Notes under the pieces: generated by a model
Seen by the model: the letters and a program-made list of their open reading frames with translations, nothing else
Database searches by the model: none
What the model was told of the DNA's origin: nothing
Assembly: GCF_038051945.1 (NCBI RefSeq)
Contig: NZ_CP150302.1
Span: 3,782,001 to 3,846,000 of the forward strand
Length of the DNA: 64,000 nt
Direction: 5' to 3'
Source of the DNA: Paenibacillus sp. FSL H3-0469
Lineage (GTDB): Bacteria > Bacillota > Bacilli > Paenibacillales > Paenibacillaceae
Position numbers and translations under genes: made by a program
Shown: in pieces, positions 36,350 to 45,305 of the stretch
How positions within the stretch are numbered: position 1 is the stretch's first letter
Layout: the number at the start of each line of letters is the position of its first letter

Positions 36350-37405
36350 TTATGGATACACTGGTGTGTAACCAAGCCCGCGGGTTTCCTCCCATCCCAT
36401 CATCAAATTGAGGTTCTGAATCGCTTGCCCTGCGGCGCCCTTAACGATATTGTCGATAACCGACACAATGGTAACCCGTCCGGTACGCGCGTCTGTGGCG
36501 AAGCCGATATCACAGTAATTCGATCCGCTGACTTCCTTCGTTGCCGGAACCACTCCGGGTTCACGCACCCGTACATACGGCCTGCCTGCATAATAGTTAC
36601 GGTATAATTCCACCAGTTCCTGTTCGCTATGTTCACCAATCATCCCGGCATACATCGTGCTCATAATCCCCCGGGTCATCGGCACCAGATGCGTAGTGAA
36701 CGTTACCGTGACCTTTTCCCCCGCAATATCGGTCAGCACCTGCTCAATTTCCGGAATGTGCTGATGTTTGTTGATTTTGTAGGCTTTGAAGTTCTCATTG
36801 ATCTCGGCAAAATGTACCATCAGGCTCGTTCCGCGCCCTGCCCCGGACACCCCGGATTTCGCATCAATAATGATACTATCCGGCTTGATCCAGCCTGCCG
36901 CAAGCGCCGGAATCAGCCCCAGCAGCGTAGCTGTCGGGTAACAGCCCGGGTTCGAGATGAAGTCCACTCCGGCCGCACGTTCGCCGTACACCTCACATAA
37001 ACCGTATACCGCCTGCTTAAGATAAGCTTCCGGAGGAGCCGGGTGCTTATACCACTGCTCATACTCCGCGCCATCCTTCAGCCGGAAGTCCCCGGACAGA
37101 TCGACAACCTTGAGTCCTGCCGCAAGCAGCCCCGGCACCAGCTTCGCACTCACTCCCGAAGGGGTAGCAGTGAATACAACATCCGCCCGGCTTGCAATCT
37201 CTGCTGCATCTACGCCATCCAGCTTACGCTGCACCACTCCCGTTAAATGCGGAAAACCCTCCTCAATCGGCGCACCCGCACTCGAAGAGGAAATCACTGA
37301 AGTAATCTCTATATCAGGGTGGCCCTGCAGCAGCCTGATCAGCTCCACGCCCCCATAACCTGTTGATCCGACAATTGCCGCTCTCAGCTTGCCTGTCACT
37401 GTCAT
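36350..37405 (-). CDS. argC: N-acetyl-gamma-glutamyl-phosphate reductase
   Basis: This NADPH-dependent enzyme reduces N-acetylglutamyl phosphate to the semialdehyde. The nucleotide-binding start AAIVGSTGYGGVELIRLLQG, the catalytic Cys in FISNPGCYPTATLLG and the His of KHQHIPEIEQ are present. The 351-residue length is a little above the usual 340-350. It is the first gene of argCJBDF and sits about 60 bases after a strong promoter candidate with an overlapping AT-rich repressor-like site. Confidence 0.97.
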   Translation of the reverse strand: MTVTGKLRAAIVGSTGYGGVELIRLLQGHPDIEITSVISSSSAGAPIEEGFPHLTGVVQRKLDGVDAAEIASRADVVFTATPSGVSAKLVPGLLAAGLKVVDLSGDFRLKDGAEYEQWYKHPAPPEAYLKQAVYGLCEVYGERAAGVDFISNPGCYPTATLLGLIPALAAGWIKPDSIIIDAKSGVSGAGRGTSLMVHFAEINENFKAYKINKHQHIPEIEQVLTDIAGEKVTVTFTTHLVPMTRGIMSTMYAGMIGEHSEQELVELYRNYYAGRPYVRVREPGVVPATKEVSGSNYCDIGFATDARTGRVTIVSVIDNIVKGAAGQAIQNLNLMMGWEETRGLGYTPVYP

Positions 37406-37470
37406 CCCCGCTTCCCGTTTCTCATTTCTATCATTATCGCCTGACTTGAACCGTTCTGCAAATATGTATT

Positions 37471-37499
37471 ATTATACGACCGAATTAATATAAATACAA
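37471..37499 (-). promoter_or_regulatory. argC promoter with possible ArgR box
   Basis: On the minus strand TTGTAT (37499-37494), a 17-base spacer and TATAAT (37476-37471) form a near-consensus housekeeping promoter. The spacer and -35 region contain TTGTATTTATATTAATTC, similar to Gram-positive ARG boxes, so arginine repression by ArgR is likely but inferred. Confidence 0.75.
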
Positions 37500-37527
37500 C
37501 ATGTTACGTTAACTTTATTCAGGCAAA

Positions 37528-37563
37528 AAGAAAAGCGCAGAGCCCCTATGGGAGCCTACGCTT
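37528..37563 (-). terminator. Terminator at the end of the YitT-family gene
   Basis: On the minus strand AAGCG...GCTCC-CATA-GGGGC...CGCTT forms a hairpin followed by TTCTTTTTG. It overlaps the last codons of the gene. Confidence 0.75.
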
Positions 37564-38440
37564 CTCTTTTAAACCCTTCGCCCAGCACTTCGTGAGCCTC
37601 TGTAATAATCACAAAAGCACCCGGGTCCACCGAGCGGACAATCGCCTTCAGCCTGGTAATTTCATTCTGGCCTACTACGACCATCAGCACCGTACGGTTG
37701 TCACCGGTATAGCCGCCTTGCGCATTCAGCTTGGTCAGCCCGCGGTCCAGATCATTCAGAATCGCCTGCGAGATATCCTCAGTCTGATCCGAGATGATAT
37801 AAGCAACCTTCGTGGTGCTGAAGCCCACCTCCAGCGCGTTGATCACCCTGCCCGTGACGAACAGCCCGATCAGTGCATACATCGCCTGCTCCATCCCCAG
37901 CACAAAAGCCGCCAAGGTAATCACCGTACCATCCAGCAGCACGACAGACAGCGAGAAGCTGAAGCCGGTTAGCTTTTGAATAATCTGCGCCGCAATGGTC
38001 AGTCCGCCTGTAGAGCCGCGCCCCCGGAAGACGAGGCCCAGGCCGAGGCCCACACCAATTCCTCCATAGATAGAGGCCAGAAGCGGATTCGTGGTCGGCA
38101 CAGGCCCGTCCTTCGTCAGGAAAATAAACAGCGGCAGCACAAAGCTGCCCAGCAGAGAGCGGATGCCGTACTGTTTACCGAGGAAGATCACGCCGAGAAT
38201 GAAGAGCGGAATATTAAGCGCCCACTGGGTAAAAGCAGGCTCTGCCCCAAACCAAGCCTCAGCCAGTACCGACAGCCCCGACACCCCGCCGGAAGCAATC
38301 CGGTTCGGGAGGAAGAACAGGTTGAACGCCAGCCCTGTGATCAGCGAGCCGATTAGAATTAGCGCAATATCCACCGTATGACGCAGCGGCCCGTTCAGGG
38401 GGATAAGCGGAGGTTTGTTGCGTGAATTGATTTTTTGCAT
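37556..38440 (-). CDS. YitT-family membrane protein (DUF161 plus DUF2179)
   Basis: This polytopic protein of unknown transport function has about six membrane helices in the first 200 residues (IALILIGSLITGLAFNLFF, FLPNRIASGGVSGLSVL, GRGSTGGLTIAAQI) and a soluble C-terminal DUF2179 domain (ISDQTEDISQAILNDLDRGL, TVLMVVVGQNEITRLKAIV). This two-part plan and the 294-residue length fit YitT/YvjA-type proteins. B. subtilis yvjA belongs to the family and, as I recall, lies near ftsE and prfB, which fits here. The frame reaches 38557, but the ATG at 38440 with AAAGGAG upstream starts the usual lead. No substrate can be named. Confidence 0.88.
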   Translation of the reverse strand: MQKINSRNKPPLIPLNGPLRHTVDIALILIGSLITGLAFNLFFLPNRIASGGVSGLSVLAEAWFGAEPAFTQWALNIPLFILGVIFLGKQYGIRSLLGSFVLPLFIFLTKDGPVPTTNPLLASIYGGIGVGLGLGLVFRGRGSTGGLTIAAQIIQKLTGFSFSLSVVLLDGTVITLAAFVLGMEQAMYALIGLFVTGRVINALEVGFSTTKVAYIISDQTEDISQAILNDLDRGLTKLNAQGGYTGDNRTVLMVVVGQNEITRLKAIVRSVDPGAFVIITEAHEVLGEGFKREA

Positions 38441-38513
38441 CGTTATAGCCTGCTCCTTTATATTCAGAAAAAAATCCCTACACCTCCGAAGACGCGTAGG
38501 AATGTGATTACTT

Positions 38514-39627
38514 TTATTCAGCTTCCGTCTTGATCTGGCTCCGCAGATACCCGTCAATGAACCCGTCCAGATCGCCGTCCATTACCGCTCCAACATTGCC
38601 TGTCTCTACAGAAGTGCGGTGATCCTTCACCATGCTGTAAGGATGGAATACGTAGGAACGAATCTGGCTGCCCCAGGCAATCTCGGATTGTTCCCCGCGG
38701 ATCTCGTCCAGATGTGCCTGCTGCTCCTGAATTTTACGCTCATAGAGCTTGGAACGCAGCATCTTCATTGCCTGCTCCCGGTTCTTGATCTGTGAACGCT
38801 CATTCTGACAGGTGACCACCACGCCGGTTGGCATATGCGTAATCCGCACCGCTGAGTCGGTAGTATTGATGTGCTGACCGCCCGCGCCGCTGGCCCGGTA
38901 CGTATCAATCTTCAGATCTTCCGTACGGATATCCACCTCGACGTCGTCAGCAATCTCCGGTACCACATCGCAGGATACGAAGGAGGTATGCCGTCTGCCA
39001 GAGGAGTCAAAAGGCGAAATGCGCACCAGCCGGTGAACGCCCTTCTCTGCCTTGAGGTACCCATATACATTGTGGCCCTTAATTAACAAAGTTACACTCT
39101 TGATTCCCGCTTCATCGCCCGGAAGATAATCGAGCACATCTACCTTGAAGCCCCGCTTCTCCGCCCAGCGTGTGTACATGCGCAGCAGCATCTGGCCCCA
39201 GTCCTGAGACTCGGTACCGCCTGCCCCCGGATGGAGCTCCAGAATGGCATTCAGCTTGTCATATGGCTGATTGAGCAGCAGCTGCAGCTCGAACTCATCC
39301 ACTCTGGCACTTATACTGCGGATCGTCCCGGCGATCTCCCCGGCCAGTGCGTCGTCGCCTTCCTCATCGGCCAGCTCCGCCATCATGGCAGCATCGTCAT
39401 AATCCTGCTGGAGCTTCTCAAATTGATCAACCACCGACTTCACGGCATTCATCTCGCCAATCACGCTCTGTGCCTGATCGGGATCATCCCAGAACCCGGG
39501 AGCCGCCATCTTCTCTTCGAAGTTCGCTATCATCTCCAGCTTCAGGTCTAAGTCAAAGTGACCCCCTAAGGTTGGTTAATTTCTTGCCCATTTCACGCAG
39601 GTCCTGCTTCACATTAGGATCGATCAA
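38514..39627 (-). CDS. prfB: Peptide chain release factor 2, made by programmed +1 frameshift
   Basis: RF2 releases polypeptides at UGA and UAA. The main frame (38514 to about 39552) holds the SPF tripeptide ([15 protein letters not shown]), the GGQ motif ([18 protein letters not shown]) and the coiled N-terminal domain. The first 24 codons lie in another frame, beginning [20 protein letters not shown], and end at an in-frame TGA (39555-39553). A +1 slip at CTT joins them into about 370 residues, the usual length. The start is probably TTG at 39627, with GTG 39636 as an alternative. It follows secA on the same strand, as in Bacillus, but 619 bases of repeats and terminators separate the two. 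Confidence 0.96.
39553..39567 (-). promoter_or_regulatory. RF2 programmed frameshift site
   Basis: On the minus strand the site reads AGGGGG-TCA-CTT-TGA-C: an internal Shine-Dalgarno sequence, three bases, the slippery Leu codon CTT and the UGA that RF2 itself reads. When RF2 is scarce, the ribosome slips to TTT/GAC. The codon before CTT is TCA, where E. coli has TAT. Confidence 0.95.
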
Positions 39628-39759
39628 TTGGATCACATCACCCTTCAAATTAAAATATTGCGCCGGTGCTGATTGGGCTGCGGAACATGTTGTTCAGCTT
39701 CGCCTGAACAGCCAGTGGTTCGGATGAACCCTATATTGAGGTGTACGCCGTAACTGCGG

Positions 39760-39875
39760 GAAATGTTTGGACTTCCGGCCGCTGTTGTGCCCAGATTCAT
39801 TTGATTATACCGCATAGCGGATTCAATCCGGGCACAAAGGCGGACGCTACCGCTCCTACAGTTCCAAACTTCCCC
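39760..39875 (+). repeat. Dispersed hairpin repeat B, copy 2
   Basis: It matches the copy at 31625-31740 at both ends, but its stem reads TTGTGCCC-A-GATT with AATC-C-GGGCACAA. Four paired bases differ from copy 1 on both sides of the stem (CTAC/GTAG versus GCCC/GGGC), so pairing is kept. Confidence 0.9.
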
Positions 39876-39956
39876 TCCGTTACTTCCACCCTAATTTAGG
39901 AGAACAACCGATCCACTTCAAGTCCTGCTTCGCTTTCAACATGACATCCGAAGCCC

Positions 39957-40010
39957 AAAAAAGCAGCCGGGCCGCAAACGGGGGAGTCCCCGGGCCCAGC
40001 CGCTTTTTAT
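39957..40010 (-). terminator. Probable secA terminator
   Basis: AGCGGCTGGGCCC and GGCCCGGCTGCT pair imperfectly, with an inner GGGGACTCCCC hairpin, and TTTTTT follows on the minus strand. A TTTTT also follows on the plus strand. It lies about 240 bases past the secA stop. Confidence 0.75.
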
Positions 40011-40033
40011 TGTCATTATAACCTAAGTGCCAG

Positions 40034-40130
40034 TCAAGTAGAAACGGCTTTGCCGTCCTTTTAAAGGACGGCACCGTTTCAGCGAGAAATAGAAGGATAG
40101 TGTATAGAGTGAAACATATATATTCTTATA
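40034..40130 (-). repeat. Dispersed palindromic repeat A, copy 2
   Basis: This is the reverse complement of the element at 28678-28772, with the same GAAACGG-type outer arms and CCGTCCTTTAAAAGGACGG core. A few substitutions and small length differences are found outside the core. Confidence 0.88.
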
Positions 40131-40246
40131 TTTGAACAAAACCGTAAGTGCGGTACGGTGAAAGGTATTCGCAGCTTCCATGCCTGCTCATTATTTCACC
40201 AAGTACACAGAGACCGGAATTGAACTCTCAGACCCAGCCGTAGCTC

Positions 40247-42751
40247 TTAAGCCTGACCATGGCAGTTCTTATACTTCTTGCCGCTGCCGCATGGGCAAGG
40301 ATCGTTACGGCCCACAGTGGATTCCACATGCACCGGACGCTTCTCAGCAGGCTCTGCGTTGGTGGAGATCTTATCTTCCTCCACTACCGATTGCCGCTCC
40401 TGATTCGTCTCGATGTGCGCCTTCATAATATAGGTCGCTACTTCCTCCTGAATGTTCGCAGTCATGGCGTTGAACATCTCGAAGCCCTCGAATTGATATT
40501 CGCGCAGCGGATCGGTACCGCCGTAAGCACGGAGGTGAATCCCCTGACGAAGCTGATCCATGGCGTCGATATGATCCATCCACTTGCTGTCTACGGAGCG
40601 AAGTACAATAACCTTCTCGAATTCACGTACCAGCTCAGAGCCCAGACGCTCTTCACGGGCAGCATATTTCTCAAGGACACGGGCGAAGATGAATTCGACC
40701 ATTTCATCTACTTCTTTGCCCCACAGATCATCGCGGGTCAGCTCATTTTCTTCCAGAAGCTTGCTGTTCACATAATCTGCAACCTCTTGCAGCTCCCAGT
40801 TCTCCGGGATATCGTCACTACAGTGGGCATTCACGATGCGGTCAATGACCGGCTTGATCATTTCCACTACGATGTCTTTGATATTGTCCGACTCCAGAAT
40901 CTCGCGGCGCTGCTTGTAGATAATCTCACGCTGCTGGTTCATAACGTCATCGTATTGTAATACGACTTTGCGAATGTCGAAGTTATTGCCTTCTACCCGC
41001 TTCTGGGCAGATTCAACAGCCTTGGTAATCATACGGCTCTCGATCGGCTGATCTTCCTCGAATCCCAGACGGTCCATCATGTTCAGCACGTTGTCCGCAC
41101 CGAAGCGCTTCATCAGCTCATCCCCAAGGGACAGATAGAACTGCGTGGAGCCTGGGTCGCCCTGGCGACCAGCGCGTCCGCGAAGCTGGTTATCGATCCG
41201 GCGTGATTCATGGCGCTCTGTACCAATAATATGCAGACCGCCCACATCGGTTACGCCTTCGCCCAGTACGATATCCGTACCGCGTCCAGCCATGTTCGTG
41301 GCAATCGTTACGGTTCCCGGCTGACCGGCATAAGAGATAATTTCGGCTTCGGCCGCATGGTGCTTCGCATTCAGTACCTGATGTCTTACACCCTTGCGCT
41401 TCAGCATTTCCGATACGCGTTCAGAGTTCTCAATCGATACCGTACCTACCAGCACCGGCTGATTCTTCTTGTGACGTTCCACAATTTCAGCAACGACGGC
41501 GTTGAACTTGCCGTTCTCGCTTTTGTAGACCACATCAGGCATGTCAATTCGTTGATTCGGCTTATTCGTAGGAACCTGAAGAACCTCAAGACCATAGATC
41601 TTCTTGAACTCCTCTTCCTCCGTCTTCGCCGTACCTGTCATGCCGCCCAGCTTACGGTACATCCGGAAGTAGTTCTGGAAGGTGATCGTAGCCAGCGTCA
41701 TGCTCTCATTCTGAACTTCGATCTCTTCCTTCGCTTCAATCGCCTGGTGCAGCCCGTCACTGTAACGGCGGCCCTGCATCAGACGGCCAGTGAACTCATC
41801 GACGATCATAACCTCATCTTCGTTAACTACATAGTCAACATCCCGGCGCATAATCGCGTTCGCCTTCAGCGCCTGTACGATGTGATGGTTCAAGGTAACA
41901 TGGCTATGGTCATACAGATTCTCTATCCCAAAAGCCTTCTCCGCCGTAGCCACGCCCTTCTCGGTAAGCGCAACAGACTTCACCTTAATATCTACGGTGT
42001 AATCCTCTTCGGCAGTCAGCTTCTTCACGAAACGGTCTGCTGCATAATACAGCTCTGTCGATTTCTCAGCCTGGCCGGAGATGATCAGAGGAGTACGCGC
42101 TTCATCAATAAGGATGGAATCGACTTCGTCAATAATACAGAAGTAGAGCGGACGCTGTACCATCTGTTCCTTATAGAGCACCATGTTGTCGCGCAGATAG
42201 TCGAACCCGAATTCATTATTCGTTCCGTACGTAATATCGCAGGCATATGCCGCTTGTTTATCATTATGGTCCATGCCGTTGAGGTTGACCCCAACGCTCA
42301 TGCCCAGAAAGTTATAGATTTGTCCCATTTGCGCACTGTCGCGCTGAGCCAGATAATCATTTACGGTGACGACATGCACGCCTTTACCCAGCAGCGCATT
42401 CAAATATACCGGCAGCGTTCCAACCAGTGTCTTGCCTTCCCCGGTCTTCATCTCGGAGATCCGGCCTTCATGAAGCGCCATACCCCCAACCAGCTGAACG
42501 TCAAAATGCCGCATGCCCAGCGTCCGTTTGGAAGCTTCGCGTACGGTAGCAAAGGCCTCGGGAAGAATCTCTTCCAGGCTCTCACCTTTCTCAATACGGG
42601 CGCGGAATTCCGCTGTCTTCGCCTGCAGCTCTTCATCCGTAAGCGATACGAAATCCGGCTCCAGACCATTAATTACTTCGACCGTCTTCATCAGACGTTT
42701 GACATCCCGTTCATTAGTGTCGCCAAATATTTTCTTAACAAGTCCTAGCAT
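40247..42751 (-). CDS. secA: Preprotein translocase motor ATPase SecA
   Basis: SecA drives secretory proteins through SecYEG. The 834 residues have the full layout: Walker A ([20 protein letters not shown]), the DEAD-type box ([20 protein letters not shown]), the preprotein cross-linking domain at about 225-370, NBD2 with [16 protein letters not shown], and the C-terminal zinc motif [15 protein letters not shown] that binds SecB or ribosomes. GAAAGGGG precedes the ATG. Signal peptides on several proteins in this window make it their likely export motor. The hpf-secA-prfB order matches Bacillus. Confidence 0.98.
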   Translation of the reverse strand: MLGLVKKIFGDTNERDVKRLMKTVEVINGLEPDFVSLTDEELQAKTAEFRARIEKGESLEEILPEAFATVREASKRTLGMRHFDVQLVGGMALHEGRISEMKTGEGKTLVGTLPVYLNALLGKGVHVVTVNDYLAQRDSAQMGQIYNFLGMSVGVNLNGMDHNDKQAAYACDITYGTNNEFGFDYLRDNMVLYKEQMVQRPLYFCIIDEVDSILIDEARTPLIISGQAEKSTELYYAADRFVKKLTAEEDYTVDIKVKSVALTEKGVATAEKAFGIENLYDHSHVTLNHHIVQALKANAIMRRDVDYVVNEDEVMIVDEFTGRLMQGRRYSDGLHQAIEAKEEIEVQNESMTLATITFQNYFRMYRKLGGMTGTAKTEEEEFKKIYGLEVLQVPTNKPNQRIDMPDVVYKSENGKFNAVVAEIVERHKKNQPVLVGTVSIENSERVSEMLKRKGVRHQVLNAKHHAAEAEIISYAGQPGTVTIATNMAGRGTDIVLGEGVTDVGGLHIIGTERHESRRIDNQLRGRAGRQGDPGSTQFYLSLGDELMKRFGADNVLNMMDRLGFEEDQPIESRMITKAVESAQKRVEGNNFDIRKVVLQYDDVMNQQREIIYKQRREILESDNIKDIVVEMIKPVIDRIVNAHCSDDIPENWELQEVADYVNSKLLEENELTRDDLWGKEVDEMVEFIFARVLEKYAAREERLGSELVREFEKVIVLRSVDSKWMDHIDAMDQLRQGIHLRAYGGTDPLREYQFEGFEMFNAMTANIQEEVATYIMKAHIETNQERQSVVEEDKISTNAEPAEKRPVHVESTVGRNDPCPCGSGKKYKNCHGQA

Positions 42752-43059
42752 GGTTAACCCCTTTCATGCAACACAGATGGTGGAACCGAGCCCATCCTCA
42801 TAGATTGAAAGGGCCATATATGATTTCGATTCCGCTGCTTCATAAATTGTAACAGTTTGTAAGAGAAGCCGCAATACAAGCTGCCCTAACCTTATTCTGT
42901 ATAATCCTCTTAGAGGAGGACAGAAGATGGCATTTTAATGAAACTTCTATATATACGCACAAGAGCCCTATTCGCTTCAGGCGAATAGGGACTCGTCTAA
43001 TTGTCCACGTTAGGCTGAACCGAAGCCCTTGCTTATTCCAACAATTCCCGGTCCGCGGG
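42752..43059. other. secA-hpf intergenic region
   Basis: The region holds the secA leader and, at 42966-42990, a perfect hairpin (CCCTATTCGC-TTCA-GGCGAATAGGG) without a T run; it may protect the hpf message end or act as an unusual terminator. Nothing else was recognised. Confidence 0.5.
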
Positions 43060-43617
43060 TTAGTTCTGCTCGATCAGACCGTACTTGCCGTCATCGCGTT
43101 TGTAAACTACGCTAACTTCGGAAGTCTCAATGTTGGAGAACACGAAGAACGTATGTCCAATCATGTTCATTTGCAGAATCGCTTCTTCCACATCCATAGG
43201 CTTCAAGGTGAACCGTTTGTTCCGCACAACCTCAAGATCATCATAATCCTGTTCCTGCTCTTCAACAGCTACGGCGCTGCCAGAACCTTCAACGAACAAG
43301 GTCTTCAGGCTGCCTTCCTGGCGGAACTTGCGATTAAGCTTAGTCTTGTGCTTGCGGATCTGACGTTCCAGCTTGTCCACTACGGCATCGATGGATGCAT
43401 ACATATCATCGCTGCGGTCTTCCGCACGAAGCGTCACACCAGCTAGAGGGATTGTCACTTCCACCGTATGAAGGCCGCGAACGACGCCAAGCGTCACATA
43501 TCCTTCTGAGGTAGGGGGTGCTTCGAAATACTTCTCAAGTCTGCTGAGCTTCTTATCAACATAGTCTCTCAAAGCGTCGGTCACTTCAATTTGTTGACCT
43601 CGAATGCTGAATTTCAT
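43060..43617 (-). CDS. hpf: Long-form ribosome hibernation promoting factor
   Basis: Long HPF dimerises 70S ribosomes into inactive 100S particles in stationary phase. Residues 1-100 are the ribosome-binding domain (KFSIRGQQIEVTDALRDYVD, KKLSRLEKYFEAP, VEVTIPLAGVTLRAED), and residues 125-185 are the dimerisation domain (VRNKRFTLKPMDVEEAILQM, GHTFFVFSNIETSEVSVVYK). The linker is acidic. The 185-residue length matches the long form. AGGAGGAGTGCCTT lies before the ATG. In B. subtilis the homologue yvyD also sits between the flagellar block and secA. Confidence 0.96.
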   Translation of the reverse strand: MKFSIRGQQIEVTDALRDYVDKKLSRLEKYFEAPPTSEGYVTLGVVRGLHTVEVTIPLAGVTLRAEDRSDDMYASIDAVVDKLERQIRKHKTKLNRKFRQEGSLKTLFVEGSGSAVAVEEQEQDYDDLEVVRNKRFTLKPMDVEEAILQMNMIGHTFFVFSNIETSEVSVVYKRDDGKYGLIEQN

Positions 43618-43737
43618 AAGGCACTCCTCCTTTGTTTACTTTTCCATTATAGCAAATTGTCAGGGCTAAGTAAAAAACAAATCATGACAGACTTTACATT
43701 CATCTAACAATCGATGTAACAGACCTGTCTTAACAAC

Positions 43738-43780
43738 AAACGGCCCGGCTCGAGCATAAAGCCGCCCTCGCCGGACCGAA
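43738..43780 (-). terminator. Probable terminator of the SLH-protein gene
   Basis: CGGTCCGGC and GCCGGGCCG form a GC-rich stem around a 20-base loop. The minus-strand tail TTTGTTGTT is moderately T-rich. Confidence 0.6.
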
Positions 43781-43847
43781 TACCGATGCTGTATTATTTC
43801 ACTCTAATGCCTGGTTTATGAATGATTGCATTCAACAAGATTACTGA

Positions 43848-45305
43848 TTAGTTAGTGTGAATCCGCAGAAGCTCTACAGGTGACAAGGTGCCATTAGAAT
43901 CTGTGATAAAGAAGACTTTATAGGCCGTATTGGCAGTGAGTCCAGTTAGGTTAATACTTTGCTTCACAACTGGATTACCTGTAAGAGTTCCAGCCCAAGG
44001 TGCTGGTATTGTAGCACCTGCACTGTTCTGTCCGTTAGCAATCTGCATAGCCGTTGGATCTGCATCTGTTGCCTTAACCACCACATATTTCAGAGGGGTT
44101 ACCGGAGTCGGAGTACCTGCCTTCCCGTAAGCAGCGTATACTTCCGCAGATACTGTTGTTACGTTGGTGATTCCAACTTGAGAAACTGACCAGTTGCTGC
44201 CTGCTGCTGTTTTCAATTGAAGCGGAGTTACGCCGGACCAGTTACCAGAAGCGTCAGCCAGGGCAACGTATACGGTATAATCCATACCTGCAGTCAGACC
44301 ATACACAGAGAAAGCGACAGGAGTGTTGCCGGTTGCAGCGATTTTGCCGGAATGAACGCCTGCTGTTGTAGCATTAATCAGTCCGTCTTTCACTTGTGCT
44401 GCAGTTGGTGCAGTTACGTTCACGCTGTATGGAGCAACTACATAATACACGGCTCCTGTAACAGAAGGCGTAACATATACATCAGCGGTAACAGAACCTA
44501 CATGGCCGTAAGTCACGTTTCTTACAGACGGCAAGGTAACGCTACCGCCTCCGCCACCACCGCCGCCTCCGCCAGTGCCGCCACCACTACCGCCTCCAGG
44601 AGCTGGAGTAGCTGTTGGGCTGGTGCTTGGCACAGGTGTTGCAGAAGGAGCCGGTGTTGCTGTCGGTGCTGGTGTAGGCGTTACTCCGCCCGTACCCGGC
44701 TTATGCACCACCGAGTTGCTTATAATTCCGACCGCTTCGGCACGGGTAAGCGATTTCTTCGGACCGAAGGTTCCGTCAGGATAGCCGTTGATGATCTTCT
44801 TCTCAGCCGCTGAGGCTACGGCCACCTTGGCCCATGCCGCAATCTGGGCATTATCCTTGAACTTAAGCGGAGTAGAGCTTGTACTTAATTTAAGCAGCTT
44901 GGCAGCAATCACTGCTGCTTCTTGCCGGGTGAGCGGATTATTGGCCCGGAAGGTATTATTCTCATACCCGCCAATATAACCGGCCTTCACAGCTTTAGCC
45001 ACTTCACTGTAGACCCAATTGGATTTCTTCACATCTGTGAAGTTAAGAGTAGCTGCTTCGGTGAACCCGAACAGACGATTAATCAGTGCCACATATTCAC
45101 CACGGGTAATTGCCTTATTCGGCTTAACCGTTCCGTCAGGATAACCGCCCAGGTATCCTTTATCCAGCCAGCTCTGCAGTTGCTTCTGCGCCCAGTGTCC
45201 TTGAATATCCTTAGGTGCAGGCGCTGCGGACACACTTCCCAGTGATCCAAGCAGCATCGAAATACCAAGTACTCCGGCCGTAAGGCCACGCCACAATTTC
45301 TTCAT
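43848..45305 (-). CDS. S-layer-homology (SLH) domain surface protein
   Basis: This exported protein has a signal peptide (MKKLWRGLTAGVLGISMLLG, cut after VSA), then three SLH repeats at about 30-200: IQGHWAQKQLQSWLDKGYLG, SNWVYSEVAKAVKAGYIGGY and IAAWAKVAVASAAEKKIING. These bind pyruvylated wall polymer. A Pro/Thr/Ala linker (TPTPAPTATPAPSATPVPS) and a poly-Gly run (about 255-270) lead to two fibronectin-like modules. ATG 45317 directly abuts AGGAGG, so ATG 45305, 12 bases away, is the likely start. A leader of more than 100 bases precedes it. The display function is unknown. Confidence 0.88.
   Translation of the reverse strand: MKKLWRGLTAGVLGISMLLGSLGSVSAAPAPKDIQGHWAQKQLQSWLDKGYLGGYPDGTVKPNKAITRGEYVALINRLFGFTEAATLNFTDVKKSNWVYSEVAKAVKAGYIGGYENNTFRANNPLTRQEAAVIAAKLLKLSTSSTPLKFKDNAQIAAWAKVAVASAAEKKIINGYPDGTFGPKKSLTRAEAVGIISNSVVHKPGTGGVTPTPAPTATPAPSATPVPSTSPTATPAPGGGSGGGTGGGGGGGGGGSVTLPSVRNVTYGHVGSVTADVYVTPSVTGAVYYVVAPYSVNVTAPTAAQVKDGLINATTAGVHSGKIAATGNTPVAFSVYGLTAGMDYTVYVALADASGNWSGVTPLQLKTAAGSNWSVSQVGITNVTTVSAEVYAAYGKAGTPTPVTPLKYVVVKATDADPTAMQIANGQNSAGATIPAPWAGTLTGNPVVKQSINLTGLTANTAYKVFFITDSNGTLSPVELLRIHTN

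Larger units (their letters stand above)
39628..40246. other. Gene-free prfB-secA intergenic region with two repeat elements
   Basis: Apart from the first bases of the prfB leader, this 619-base stretch holds repeat B copy 2 (39760-39875), a terminator (39957-40010) and repeat A copy 2 (40034-40130). A 64-codon open frame (39880-40074) runs through the terminator and repeat and is not credible. It is the only place in the window where both repeat families occur together. Confidence 0.75.

Noticed and set aside
39880..40074. 64-codon open frame in the prfB-secA gap
   Set aside because: It reads through a clear terminator and into repeat A.
41210..42748. Open frame of 512 codons antisense to secA
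   Set aside because: It mirrors the codon structure of secA on the opposite strand, has no suitable SD and its translation does not resemble a protein family.
42966..42990. Perfect hairpin after hpf as a standard terminator
   Set aside because: The stem is perfect, but there is no T run on either strand, so it is only noted as a hairpin.
44550..44600. Tandem GGN/CCN run in the SLH gene as a regulatory repeat
   Set aside because: It simply encodes a poly-Gly linker between the SLH repeats and the fibronectin-like modules, a common design in such proteins.
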